A stretch of DNA of 57,500 bases, from NCBI RefSeq assembly GCF_964340395.1, contig NC_135567.1, positions 14,200,306 to 14,257,805 of the forward strand, written 5' to 3'. Position numbers and translations under genes: made by a program. How positions within the stretch are numbered: the stretch's first letter is position 1; each line of letters opens with the position of its first letter. The stretch is from Glandiceps talaboti (taxonomy: Eukaryota; Hemichordata; Enteropneusta; Spengelidae). Shown piece by piece: positions 11,870-27,959 of this stretch. The notes beneath the pieces are model-generated. The model made no database searches. It saw only the letters and a program-made list of their open reading frames with translations, and was not told the DNA's origin.

Positions 11870-12322
11870 AAGCTGATAGAGAAAAAAGGAAGAAGAGATA
11901 TATATTGGTTGTCATGGTAGCACTTTCCTGTTTTATTGTTATATCTCAACATGATTCCCAAGGTCTCTGAAAAGATTTCGGATCAGGGTTGAAAAAACTT
12001 TTGTAACTTTTGAATAGAAACTGTAATTCAATGAGATTGGCTTTGTCAAGTTTTGTACAAATGACGTCAAATTCATAGAAAAATCAATCAAAAGATGTCT
12101 GCGTTTGTTTTCACTCTTTTGTGGAGTTAGTAGTAAACAAAAGAGAAAAGACAACTTCATTAATGATATGTAACAAAAGTGTCAATGTGTGGTCTGTTGG
12201 AGTCAGTGCGTCTATCTGTGCTTTGTTGTAGTGTTCTGATTTGGAAATTTTCTTTGTGTGTTAGTAGTAACTTGGCACCGGACAGCTATCATGATGGTTT
12301 GAGAAGTCTTGGCGACTACATA

Positions 12323-12836
12323 TATAGTCTGTGGACACAGGACTACCAGCTACAAATTATGGTAGCCCCATGACAAGAATTGGTAGTCTGTGGATACAGG
12401 ACTACCAGCTACAAATTATGGTAGCCCCATGACAAGAATTGGTAGTCTGTGGACACAGGACTACCAGCTACAAATTATGGTAGCCCCATGACAAGAATTG
12501 GTAGTCTGTGGACACAGGACTACCAGCTACAAATTATGGTAGCCCCATGACAAGAATTGGTAGTCTGTGGAAACAGGACTACCAGCTACAAATTATGGTA
12601 GCCCCATGACAAGAATTGGTAGTCTGTGGACACAGGACTACCAGCTACAAATTATGGTAGCCCCATGACAAGAATTGGTAGTCTGTGGACACAGGACTAC
12701 CAGCTACAAATTATGGTAGCCCCATGACAAGAATTGGTAGTCTGTGGACACAGGACTACCAGCTACAAATTATGGTAGCCCCATGACAAGAATTGGTAGT
12801 CTGTGGACACAGGACTACTGTTAAATTTGAGTCCTG
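12323..12836 (-). repeat. Satellite of a 59-bp family A module, about 8-9 copies
   Basis: Near-identical units (GGTAGTCTGTGGACACAGGA, CTACCAGCTACAAATTATGG, TAGCCCCATGACAAGAATT) repeat with an exact 59-bp period (for example 12,382 and 12,441). The array ends in CTACTGTTAAATTTGAGTCC, the terminal repeat of family A in reverse orientation, so the array grew inside a family A copy. Very low divergence between units implies recent amplification or homogenisation. Confidence 0.9.
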
Positions 12837-12945
12837 TTCATAATTGGCATAAGAATGGGATTTGTTTTTAAATCCTGGAAAGAATTCAACTTACTACTTG
12901 CCATAGTGTAGTTCTAAACTGGTACAGTATTACATATTAAAAACA

Positions 12946-13166
12946 GCTGATAGCCTCCCACTCAGGCTACCACTGATTATGTGATGTTTTAAAGAATGGA
13001 AGATTTATGAAAATAAAAGTATTTTAATAACACACATTTCAAATAGAGGAAATCTGTTTTCAGTTCAGGAATATCTGACTACAGGTCACAATCCTTGGGC
13101 TACCACTTTCTGAAACTGGTAGCCCACTAGGATTAACATAGAAAAAAATTAATTCGGAGCCCAGAT
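12946..13166 (+). repeat. Family A element, 3' part
   Basis: Starts within the element (CTCAGGCTACCACTGATTAT) and ends TTAATTCGGAGCCC. Forward orientation, facing the array at 12,323-12,836 that lies in reverse. Confidence 0.7.
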
Positions 13167-13169
13167 CAA

Positions 13170-13730
13170 TATGTTTACGATAACTGAGTCTTTGTCAAAG
13201 GTGGTAAAGTCAGTGTTTTGGTTAGATTTGAGCCAAAACTGTTGGGTTGGTAAGTCAAGCTGATCATCACCCTCTGTATACAAAGTACATCCAAATCTAG
13301 CTAATTTTTAACTGGATAAAACCAAATCAGAACGGGTTTGAACCAAAGACCACAGCAGGGATCACTCTGGGCCGCGATCACGCGCTATTTGCGCTGTAAA
13401 AACAAAAATATCGCGTCCAGAAAACTCAATTGGGACACAAAATCGCACCGTCGATACTAATAGCGCGTCACTGTGATAGATACGCGACATCATATCTAAG
13501 CTTTTGTTTACTACAAACGTACAAGGCGCATACTACGCATGTCTTTTGCTGCCCTCAGGCGGCAAGGTTTATCTGCATCATGCCCCTTTCAAACAGTGTC
13601 TATGATTGGTTGCCGACATGAAGGCAGGCGCTCATCGACAAATCAACGGAGTTGATACAGTAAATGTTCATTACTGATTAGTCACACGTACATGTGTACG
13701 TAATGGAGCTTTCAAAGACGTCGGGTGCCA
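13170..13730. other. Gene-free stretch, locally CpG-rich
   Basis: The section from 13,370 to 13,720 has noticeably more CpG (CGCGATCACGCGCTATTTGC, AATCGCACCGTCGAT) than its surroundings, which could be promoter-like, but no exon with a usable donor was found. Confidence 0.3.
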
Positions 13731-13739
13731 GTACGAGTG

Positions 13740-13943
13740 CAATCTGATTAAAATCTGATATTAGATAGGCTGGTTTTCCTGTATTTACCTTTATTCCATC
13801 GTTATTGCGTCTTTTTCGTGAGTTTTTTTCCCCGGGGGAAAAAAAACTGGCATTCGCCCGGGGGAAAAAAACTCACGAAAAAGACGCAATAACGATGGAA
13901 TAAAGGTAAATACAGGAAAACCAGCCTATCAAATATCAGATTG
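13740..13943. mobile_element. Near-perfect palindromic foldback element with 9-bp target duplication
   Basis: Arms of about 80 bp (13,752-13,837 and 13,858-13,942) pair almost perfectly through ATAGGCTGGTTTTCC, GTATTTACCTTTATTCC and GCGTCTTTTTCGTGAG, leaving a loop of about 20-30 bases. The termini are CAATCTGAT and ATCAGATTG. GTACGAGTG flanks the element on both sides (13,731-13,739 and 13,944-13,952), a perfect 9-bp target-site duplication. A 9-bp duplication fits Mutator- or Merlin-type transposition. A second family member is at 56,263-56,477. Confidence 0.85.
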
Positions 13944-14229
13944 GTACGAGTGGGACCAAGAAACGCAAATGCTCTATCTTGGACTATTGTACAAAAGTTA
14001 CTCCTTCGCTGGGAACTAATCTGGATTCGACTACATTCGCTAGTGAGGACGAAGAATGGGTATGTCCTGGTGTAGGTCGCAAGACAAACCGGAAATTTCA
14101 AAATAATTGGCTGGCTATGTATGGGTCGTTTTTGCGTCACGATAAGGACAAGGGAGAAATGATCTGCTACCTTCGCAGAAATCTACAGTTAAGGACAATG
14201 ATGTACAATGCAAGACAAGTATAGGAGTT

Positions 14230-14371
14230 ATAGACCGTTGACGTGGTATTTTCCTATGAAATAAATGTTTCATGAAGTTAATATGTTGATGTGTATGTAC
14301 TGTGTTTATTTGTACAGTAGCAAATTCTAGTATGAAAGTTGATATGAAATCCATAGGCTTATGATCACAAT

Positions 14372-14419
<48 letters not shown>

Positions 14420-15990
14420 AGTGTATACCAGTATAATATACACATGACGCACATACAGTTGCCATATTTTTACTTCCGTCCCACACAGTTTTCAAATTGT
14501 CTCACTCATTTTCTCCAAATGGGACATTGGCTCATGCAGCTCTGGAGCCAGGGTGATCCCTGCACAGTGAAAAAAAAAAGAAAAAAAAAGACCACAGTGA
14601 TAAGAGGCATAGTAGCTACATTGTAAGACTAAACAAAATAATTGTTTGGTTCCTGTAACCCGACCCAAGCTAGTTTTTCACTGCCGACCCTAAACTTTTT
14701 TTACGAAAAAAATATTGAAAAATCAAGAAATTTTGCAAAGTTGTATGAGAATGTGAGATTTGATAACCGTGGACTCTCTTTTATGAAAAAAATACTGAAA
14801 AATTGAAAGGTTTTGCAAAGTCGTGAGAGAAATGGTGAGATTTGATGACATTATCGTCTTGTGATCAAAACAATATGGCAGAATACAGTGTAGCACACAA
14901 TGTTGTCTGCATATCATACAGAAAGTGCAAACATATCAATGAGAAATCTGTGTTGACCTCTACCTACATTGTTAGAATCCAAACCAGACCAACAAAAAAA
15001 TAACTAAATAAAATAAAAAAATAAAAAATTCTCTACCTATTCACCCTGTTTTGAAATTGGGCATTCTTGGACGCACAATTTTTTTTTCTTTTGGCCTAAC
15101 ACTTGACAAGTGGCCTTCCATTTTATTGTCAGCTCTGAAAAAAATGGAGAATAAAAATGATTGATTACCTAAATGTTAAAGATTCAACTTACTAAAAAAT
15201 ATAGAGAAAATAATGCATGTATTTATCTCACTGACATAACTGTGTAACTTAACTGGACAAAGGAAATTGAACTCCAGTTATTGATATAGTTAGTTTCAAA
15301 GACTGGAATAATTTAGAAATATGAGAAGCAGAGAATCAGTATGACTTTTGTCAAGAATTCGTACATTGAACCAAAGATCCGGTGTCCTTTAATGAACTGA
15401 AATCGGTCTATTTTCGAAAGTTCTCATGTTGAACTATAATTGCTTAGAAATTACGACAAAAATCATAAACCCTGAAACAAGACGTCGCCTGGTGCCACAA
15501 CAATCTCACAAACATTGCTACGGTTTTTCTGGCTAGACAAAATATCTTTTTGATTTTGCTAAATCTTCTCTTTTGGCTTGACAAAAATCAAATTAATATT
15601 TCCTCATGTTATGGTCTGCCATTTGAAGAACTGAATTACAATTGATACATTTTAGTCAATTGACTGTCTCAAAAATATCAACGAATGCACCAAAGTTAGG
15701 TTTGCAAGGGATGTATAAATTTGGCGTTGATCTCCTAAGATAACAGTAGCTCACACAAAGAAAGTGTAACAATATTGGTAAAGATGTTTGTCACGCCAGA
15801 TGATTGATGAAACGGTGTTGGTAAGATTTTTGTCTAGCCCAATGATAAAATGTAGCAATTTTAATGGAATTTTTGTTGAGCCGGGCAACGTTTTGTTTCA
15901 TAGTTTATGATTTCAGTGTATGCGTTGTTAAAGAAGTTGTTTGTTGAATGAACCAGTGTCCTGTAATGAACTGTAATGACATTTTCAAGA
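14230..15990. other. Gene-free region with minor repeats
   Basis: Contains a (GT)n tract at about 14,382-14,416, A-rich runs near 14,570 and 15,000, and a fragment with GCCGACCCTAAACTTTTTTT at about 14,640-14,705 that resembles segments at 1,800-1,860 and (reverse) 34,985-35,070. Tandem-like motifs GTCAAGAATTCGTACATTGA and AACCAGTGTCCTGTAATG at 15,350 and 15,950 echo the flanks of the 16.9-18.3 kb array. No exon recognised. Confidence 0.4.
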
Positions 15991-15995
15991 CTCCA

Positions 15996-16617
15996 GGGCT
16001 TGAAATTAAACTGTAGTCCCGTGTCCACAGATTACCAATTCTTGTCATGGGGCTACCATAATTTGCAGCTGGTAGTCCCATACCTACAGATTACCAATTC
16101 TTGTCATGGGGCTACCATAATTTGCAGCTGGTAGTCCCATACCCACAGATTACCAATTCTTGTCATGGGGCTACCATAATTTGCAGCTGGTAGTCCCATA
16201 CCCACAGATTACCAATTCTTGTCATGGGGCTACCATAATTTGCAGCTGGTAGTCTCATGCCCACAGACTACCAATTCTTGTCATGGGGCTACCATAATTT
16301 GCAGCTGGTAGCCGCGTGTCCACAGACTACCAATACTTGTCATTGGGCTACCATAGTTCCATGTCCACAGACTACCAATACTTGTCATGGGGCTACCATA
16401 ATTTGCAGCTGGTAGCCCACTCAGGCTACCACTGATTGTGTGATGATTTAAAGGATGGAAGATTTACAGACTCTAAAATATTTTTATAACACACATATCA
16501 CTAGAGTAACTCTGTTTTCAGTTCAGGAATATAGGACAATGGGTCACCATCCATGGGCTACCAATTTCTGAAATTGAAAGCCCACTAGGACTACCAAAGA
16601 AAAAAGTTAATTTCCAT
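15996..16617 (+). repeat. Family A element with 59-bp module expanded about 7 times
   Basis: Begins GGGCTTGAAATTAAACTGTA and ends AAAAGTTAATTTCC, so both termini remain. Between about 16,012 and 16,430 the first module (GTCCCATACCCACAGATTAC, CTTGTCATGGGGCTACCATA, ATTTGCAGCTG) repeats in tandem with small differences between units. It is the same module as the 12.3-kb array, but units here share their own variant (ACAGATTACC), indicating independent expansion. Confidence 0.9.
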
Positions 16618-16909
16618 CCATGAGAGTTCCAATCATTGAACTCTTGTCTGATGATCGCTTTGAAATCATTCTTTTGGCGAGATTCGCATCAAACTTCATG
16701 TATGTGTACCATTACAGGCAAACACAAAAAAGTATGCATGAACTTTTGAAAGTATGTTGCTTGTACTTTAACATGTGGTCATCGTTGTGTTCTGTAATTG
16801 ATGGCTGAACTACATGTGTTAAGTCATTCATTATAAATTATCCTGTTGTCATGAAGTTATACATTGAACTGTTCTCCCATAATGGCTCTGAAATCGTGCT
16901 GTTGTCAAA

Positions 16910-18327
16910 AGTGTTTTTGCTAAGGTTGGGGAACCCCGGTAACAAAAAAGGGGGAATGTGGTAAAACTAACATAGCTTCCAAAGCATTGTACCCTGAATT
17001 TAATGGAGAACCCTGGTAAAATGACAGGGGAACTCAGATAGATTTTACCTACTTACCACCCTGTACAAAAACACTGGTAGAGAACCCTGGTAAAATGACA
17101 GGGGAACTCAGGTAGATTTTACCTACTTTACCACCCTAAACAAAGACACTGGTAGGAAACCCTGGTAAAATGACTGGGGAACTCAGGTAGATTTTACCTA
17201 CTTACTACCCTTAACAAAAACACTGGTAGGGACCCTGGTAAAATGACAGGGGAACTCAGGTAGATTTTACCAACTTTACCACCCTTAACAAAAACACTGG
17301 TAGGGTCCCTGGTAAAATGACGGGGGAACTCAGGTAGATTTTACCTACTTACATTATGTACATGTACCACCCTGAACAAAAACACTGGTAGGGGAACCCT
17401 GGTAAAATGACAGGGGAACTCAGGTAGATTTTACCTACTTACATTATGTACATGTACCACCCTGAACAAAAACACTGGTAGGGAACCCTGGTAAAATGAC
17501 AGGGGAACTCAGGTAGATTTTACCTACTTACCACCCTTAACAAAAACACTGGTAGGGAACCCTGGTAAAATGACTGGGGAACTCAGGTAGATTTTACCAA
17601 CTTTACCACCCTTAACAAAAACACTGGTAGGGACCCTGGTAAAATGACGGGGGAACTCAGGTAGATTTTACCTACTTACATTATGTACATGTACCACCCT
17701 GAACAAAAACACTGGTAGGGGAACCCTGGTAAAATGACAGGGGAACTCAGGTAGATTTTACCTACTTTACCACCCTTAACAAAAACACTGGTAGAGAACC
17801 CTGGTAAAATGACTGGGGAACTCAGGTAGATTTTACCAACTTTACCACCCTTAACAAAATCACTGGTAGGGGAACCCTGGTAAAATGACTGGGGAACTCA
17901 GGTAGATTTTACCTACTTTACCACCCTTAACAAAAACACTGGTAGGGAACCCTTGTAAAATGACTGGGGAACTCAGGTAGATTTTACCTACTTTACCACC
18001 CTTAACAAAAACACTGGTAGGGACCCTGGTAAAATGACTGGGGAACTCAGGTAGATTTTACCTTCTTACATGTACCACCCTTAACAAAAACACTGGTAGG
18101 GGAATCCTGGTAAATTGACAGGGGAACTCAGGTAGATTTTACCTACTTTACCACCCTTAACAAGAACACTGGTAGAGAACCCTGGTAAAATGACTGGGGA
18201 ACTCAGGTAGATTTTACCTTCTTACATGTACCACCCTTAACAAAAACACTGGTAGGGACCCTGGTAAAATGACTGGTGAACTGGGTAGATTTTTACCTGC
18301 TTAATACTGCCCTTAACAAAAACAGTG
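16910..18327 (+). repeat. Large minisatellite, ~75-bp unit, about 17 copies (family B right half)
   Basis: The array opens with a complete family B element (GTGTTTTTGCTAAGGTTGGG at 16,911 to ACAAAAACACTG at about 17,075). Only the right half is then repeated: AACCCTGGTAAAATGAC, GGGGAACTCAGGTAGATTTT, ACCTACTTTACCACCC, TTAACAAAAACACTGGTAG. Some units carry an ACATTATGTACATG insertion. A 60-bp segment is found on both sides of the array (16,848-16,907 and 18,328-18,387, with ATGGCTCTGAAATCGTGCTG). Confidence 0.9.
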
Positions 18328-18659
18328 GTCAAGAAGTCATGCATTGAACTGGTCTCCCATTATGGCTCTGAAATCGTGCTGTTGTCAAGAATTCATACCT
18401 TGTCCTGCAGTAGTATTTACTATGCCATCACATGCAAATACCAAACAGTGTGTTACGTCTAGAAGTGTCTTCTCTGTATAGTTATCATTGTGTAACATTT
18501 GATGTCTGTGTCAAGGATTTCAACCTATATTATTGTCGATGCACAATGTAAGATTTTCTTTGGTTCACAAACCAAAAAGTACCAGTGACCCTTTCAAAGT
18601 GCATTCCTCCTTCTTACTTGTTGATAATTTGACAGAACGCCATGATGTGTGAATGAAAG

Positions 18660-18850
18660 TGTAGCGTTCTCAGGGTATTTGCAGAATAACGTGTTAACGC
18701 GAACCCTGTTGGGGTATTTGCATCAGTGTTTGTAGTGTTCTCTGCAGTCGTACGCTCAGGGTATTTGCGTCAGTGTTTGTAGTGTTCTCTGCAGTCGTAC
18801 GCCCAGGGTATTTGCGTCAGTGTTTGTAATGTTCTCTGCAGTCATACGCC
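18660..18850 (+). repeat. Tandem repeat, ~60-bp unit, 3-4 copies
   Basis: GTTCTCTGCAGTCGTACGC, CAGGGTATTTGCGTCAGTG and TTTGTAGTGTTCTCTGCAG repeat. Confidence 0.75.
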
Positions 18851-19246
18851 CGTGAAAGTGTGCAGAAATCACTGCAAGCACGTGTGCAAATACTTCTGAG
18901 TACCCATACTGCAACTCACATGGAATGGAGTTCTGTTATTACATATGTTTATCCGAAACAGCAAATTTCCATAAAAAAATGTACTCTGCAATCGCGTGCT
19001 TTCATTTACATCGACCAATGGCATCCTCATTTGCATATCATTTGCATATCATTTGCATGCAGGTATGTTTGGGTATTGCATTGCGTGCGTACCAGTGCAA
19101 TTAAACTCTGGTATCATATGTAGTAATAAATAAGTACACATACGCGTCTTAAGAATTTGTAAACTTAAAATTGTTTTCCTTTGCATACTATAAGATTTTT
19201 CTGTTCAGAGACCGCAAAGAACAAATAAAACTTTTAAATATACATA

Positions 19247-19620
19247 CAACTACTGACATCGAAGCATTGACGAACGGAACCTTTTACAAACGGGGTAAGT
19301 AAACGACTGGGATGGATTAATGACACTTAGCACAGTATGTTGGAAGTACAGAGACTTGTATTACATTCTATCATTTGATAAGAACAGTTTTATGGTCACT
19401 TTACATAATCGTTCATATTCACAAACAAATTTGAAGTTCCCTTGGCATTTCATGTACACATAAAGAGGCCATAAAACTGTGTTATCAAACCATGATATGT
19501 AATATAACCATCTGCTATTCCATCCAGCTTACTGTGCCAAGTGTTATTAATCCAATTCATTTGTTCACTTTCAATGTTTATAAAAGGTTCCGTTCGTCAA
19601 TGCTTCGATGTCAGCAGTTG
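19247..19620. mobile_element. Foldback/MITE with 45-bp terminal inverted repeats
   Basis: Left arm 19,247-19,291 and right arm 19,576-19,620 are reverse complements with two mismatches (core GACATCGAAGCATTGACGAA). A solitary arm lies at 26,080-26,124 inside an ACVR2 intron (GGTTCCGTTCATCAAAGC). The internal 284 bp has no coding sense. Confidence 0.75.
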
Positions 19621-19689
19621 TACCTCATATCGTATCATATAAATTATTGTATATTATATACTAACCGACATTCTACTATCCTAGTACTG

Positions 19690-20660
19690 TAAAGTAAAGG
19701 TGAACTTTCAAAAATGTAGTTCTTGTATTTCATGTCAATCGTAGCTATTATATATCAGAATTGATGACTGAAACACCTGGCGTTTTGTCAAGATTCACAA
19801 ACAAAATCATTGTCCTTCGATAGCCTACTCGCTGATTGCCTCTGATTCAAAGACCGCAAAGTACAAGTGAACTTTAAGAAGTGTAGTTCTTGTATTTCAT
19901 AATGTCAATCGTAGCTATTATGTAAGAGAATTGATGACTAAAGTACCTGGCTTTTGGGGAAGATTCACATACAAAATGTCCTCCGATAGCCTACTAACCG
20001 ATTATCCGTGATTCAAAGACCACAAACCTAAATGAACTTTAAGAAGTGTATTCCGCAAATTGTTATTCAGGGGTGAACAAATCATTTTGTGGTGGTCCCT
20101 GGACCAGTGCCTTAAAAAATCCACTGGTCCTGCTGAAAGAATTAGTAGTCCAAGGTCTCGCTAATATGAAACATTAAATCTTAATTATGAATCTGTATAT
20201 TCAGATGACTTTTTAACATAGTTATTAACAGTAAGGTATACTGGTCCGGCGGACCACACAAAATAAAATTTGTGTGGTCCGCCCCCCAAAAAATTGCTAG
20301 TCTCGCACCCAGGACCAGTGGATTTGTTCACCCCTGATTATTGTGTAACTGAGTTGATGACTGAAGTAGTATTCTTGTGTCAAAAATTCAAACATGACAC
20401 TGTTGTCCTACAATAGCCTATTCACCCTTTCATGACTAGAGACGAGTTTTAAATAATATGGGGACCCAATTTATATGAATATTTTCATAATTACAATAAT
20501 ATTACTTTATTAGGAAGTAACATTTCTTTAATTCCAGTCTAAAATGAAGTTGATATATGCCAAAAACTTACATAAAACAAGAATTTTGTCCAAACAATTT
20601 TGGCGGGAATGTTTTCAGTATTGTCTGTGATTCATTGACTGCAAAGTACAAATGGACTTT
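19690..20660 (+). repeat. Diverged tandem repeats of ~165 bp
   Basis: AAGTGTAGTTCTTGTATTTC, TCAATCGTAGCTATTAT, GAATTGATGACT and TGATTCAAAGACCGCAAAG recur about four times with substantial divergence. One unit is interrupted by the element at 20,068-20,335. Confidence 0.65.
20068..20335. mobile_element. MITE-like element with CAGGGGTGAACAAAT termini
   Basis: Starts CAGGGGTGAACAAATC and ends GGATTTGTTCACCCCTG. It also contains an inner palindrome (GGACCACACAAA/TTTGTGTGGTCC). CAGGG ends resemble hAT-type elements; an exact 8-bp target duplication is not evident. It lies inside one unit of the surrounding 165-bp repeats. Confidence 0.65.
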
Positions 20661-20699
20661 TAAATCTCATATCTTGTTACAAAATACAACAATTGTTAA

Positions 20700-21690
20700 T
20701 CTGTGAGAGGCTTAAGCAAGGTTCTGCAATATGTAATCAACAATTTGTGCCCCGGTATTGCTTAAATATCACCGTCCCAATTTAATTCCTGCCTTTCAAA
20801 ATGTTCCCGTAAGTTTAAATATGTTGCCTGTTCCGAGATACATCGTATGTCTTGTCGTACATATTGTTTACCTGCAAGGGGTTTGCATATGCTGATTAGG
20901 AGATTGTTGTCACCTGACTGTCACCTGACTGTCACCTGACTCGGTTTACCAGTAAAATTCCTATCTGTCATTGATGGCGTTTAGTCTTCGTTCTATAAAA
21001 TCACTCATAATCAAAGATGTCAACATGGTCTTTCCATCATTTCACAATGATAGTGTTATTTCAAACGTAAATAAAGACAAAAGACAAAGCAAAACTAAAT
21101 GGAACAACCCAAGTGACAACGTCTCACGCAATGCATCTTGGAACCGGGAAACTAAAAATACAAGACCATCTGTGGTGTCTTTAGTCTGATGCTGTCTCTA
21201 TTGAAATACCCAGAGGACAAAATACATGTAGATGGGCGTATTGATAAGATTCTGTACTGACTGTCAGCAAGTTAGAACAAATTAAAAGTTATTTACCAGT
21301 GCAAAGTATACAGAGGCACAAAGAATGTTGCATATTTCTTTGGGTTGGGTGGCTAATATAGTAAAATGGGAGGGGGTTGGAGTGAAAATTGAAGGTCGTG
21401 GGTGTTATCACGATATTTACATGAGATTTATATAATGAAGCATAGTTTGTCCACCAACATAAAAGTTTCAAAATGAACAAAATATCGTTGAGATTTATGA
21501 TAGATCATTTTTTTTCATAATGAATAATTCATATGAAATATTATTGAGTAGTTGTCACTGTACAACACCTTGCCTCGGGATAGTAATAGTAACAGATACC
21601 AATGAAGGATACAGATTTATTGTGATATTAATTTCCCTTTCCTTATCTGTGAATGATTTTGTACCGGTCTAGATTTAACTAGGACACGCA
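20700..21690. other. Gene-free region
   Basis: A triple GTCACCTGACT repeat lies at about 20,910-20,942 and a TTTTGGCGGGAA motif at 20,600. A 72-codon open frame at 20,971-21,189 has no recognised domain and no support as a gene. Confidence 0.3.
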
Positions 21691-21699
21691 TACATACAG

Positions 21700-22205
21700 T
21701 TCTGGATAAAGTAAATCTTGGTACCTGCAATAGAATTCTCAGTACCTGCAATAGCTTTTTACCTCATGCTAGAAAGGTCAAAATAGAACAAGAAGGTTGA
21801 CTTATTCTCAGTACCTGTAATAACATTTTACCTCATGCTAGAGGGTCAAAATAGAACAAAAAGGTTGACTTATTCTCAGTACCTGTAATAGCATTTTACC
21901 TCATGCTGGAGAGTCAAAATAGAACAAGGTTGACTTATTCTCAGTACCTGCAATAGCATTTTACCTCATGCTAGAGGGTCAAAATAGAACAAGAAGGTTG
22001 ACTTATTCTCAGTACCTGTAATAGTATTTTACCTCATGCTAGAGGGTCAAAATAGAACAAGAAGGTTGACTTATTATCAGTACCTGTAATAGTATTTTAC
22101 CTCATGCTAGAGGGTCAAAATAGAACAAAAGGGTTGACTTATTCTCAGTACCTGTAATAGCATTTTACCTCATACTCGGTCAAAATAGAACAAGAAGGTC
22201 GACTT
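21700..22205 (+). repeat. Minisatellite, ~60-68 bp unit, about 8 copies
   Basis: TTCTCAGTACCTGTAATAGC, ATTTTACCTCATGCTAGAG, GGTCAAAATAGAACAAGAAG and GTTGACTTA repeat. A truncated family A 3' end (to TATTTCAAGCCC at 22,300) follows directly. Confidence 0.85.
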
Positions 22206-22756
22206 CTTCTCTTGTTTTCAATCTACAGACTATTGGTCACCAACTCACCATCCTTGGGTTGTCAATTATGACTACCAAAGAAAAAATGTATTTCAAGCCC
22301 TAATAATACATGTATGTGATAGAAAACATTTTCAGTTACCTCAACAAATCAAATGTATCAATCTGTTTGTCCATTTAACACCCCCCCCCTCCCCACTTAT
22401 CCATTCAATTAATTTCATTCAGATTCACTGCAGTTCACCTTCTCTCACTCATTTGTACAAATGAATTTTGAGTTAATTTTGAAATAAATTAGAAATCTGA
22501 ATCCCAGAGGCCCTGTAACACCACTTCCCTGCAGCATTTTTGTTTTAATGTGTCAGGCAGTTCTCTCTATCACCCACTCACTTAGTCTCAAGTTAATACA
22601 ATAAAATTCAATGAATTAAAGATGTGAATCTCACAGGTTATATTATCCAAAATACCATTTATCATTTCAAAATGGATAAATAGCTGTTCAGCTAAGAGAT
22701 CCCCCCCCCCCCCCCCGAGATGTACCCCTCCCTGTTTATATAATGCTGAATTGTTA

Positions 22757-23000
22757 GGTTGTCGGTGCCTGAGTGGTTAGCTTGTATGCCTCTTGCCTCT
22801 GCAGTCAGGGTTTGAACTTACCAAGCATCGGCTGGCTTTGATTAAAATTTAACCAGGTCTATATGTAAGAAAGGTGTTGCTCAGTTTTCCCCAGGGTACT
22901 GCGGTTTGCTCCTGTTTCTTCAACAGTAGGGTGCTGCTTATGTGGCAACCATTCAACAAATTTCCAAATTTATTTAGACGAATAAAGGTTATTCTTATTG
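22757..23000 (+). repeat. tRNA-derived SINE
   Basis: The head GTCGGTGCCTGAGTGGTTAG resembles the 5' part of a Leu/Ser-type tRNA and includes an A-box-like TGAGTGGTTAG. GGGTTTGAACTTACC is a decayed B box, followed by about 150 bp of body and an AATAAAGG-type AT-rich tail. Tail-to-tail with the next SINE. Confidence 0.65.
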
Positions 23001-23331
23001 AAAATAATTAATAGTAATGTTAGTTTTTAAATCGCGCTTTCCCACTCTGTGCTCAAAGCGCTTTATAATTATTACCCCTGGCACGGATCTGTAGTGGCAC
23101 AATGGCCCTTTACACTTCCTCAACTCCCTGGGGAGCATACAATCCATTGCAGCCTTTACAAGTGCATAGGATTATAGCATTCACCTACCAGCTGGGTTGA
23201 CTTAGGCACAGTTCAAATCTTACCCAAGGACTTTAGCCACTCAGAAACAAATAGCAGCGATTGGACTTGAACCTGCAACCTGCAGATTCCAAGTCAGCCA
23301 CGCTAACCATTCACCCGTCATGACGCCACAA
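23001..23331 (-). repeat. tRNA-derived SINE, Deu-domain-like tail
   Basis: Read on the minus strand, the head (GGGTGAATGGTTAGCGTGGC) is tRNA-like. The B box GGTTCAAGTCC (23,263-23,273) is perfect, and the tail contains TGCCAGGGGTAATAATTATA, AAAGCGCTTTGAGCACAG and ATTACTATTAATTATT. That tail resembles the Deu-domain SINEs known from deuterostomes (recalled, not searched). Its 5' end stops only about 33 bp before the splice acceptor of ACVR2 exon 2. Confidence 0.7.
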
Positions 23332-23364
23332 GTTTTTTAAGTTTTCTTGTTTCTCGTTCAACAG

Positions 23365-27948
<4,584 letters not shown>

Positions 27949-27959
27949 CCAAAAACACA

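Noticed and set aside
12179-12373. Possible signal-peptide exon (MCGLLESVRLSVLCC) for ACVR2
   Set aside because: Hydrophobic start, but no phase-1 donor follows and the frame runs into the family A satellite.
13430-13621. Small frame in a CpG-richer patch as a first exon
   Set aside because: No recognised protein and no convincing donor; the CpG patch alone is not enough.
19280-19300. Strong donor-like GGG/GTAAGT that could end an ACVR2 exon 1
   Set aside because: The sequence before it is the arm of a foldback element and encodes no signal peptide.
20060-20343. 8-bp target duplication for the CAGGGGTGAACAAAT element
   Set aside because: The flanks TTGTTATT and ATTATTGT are only loosely similar, so the duplication is not supported.
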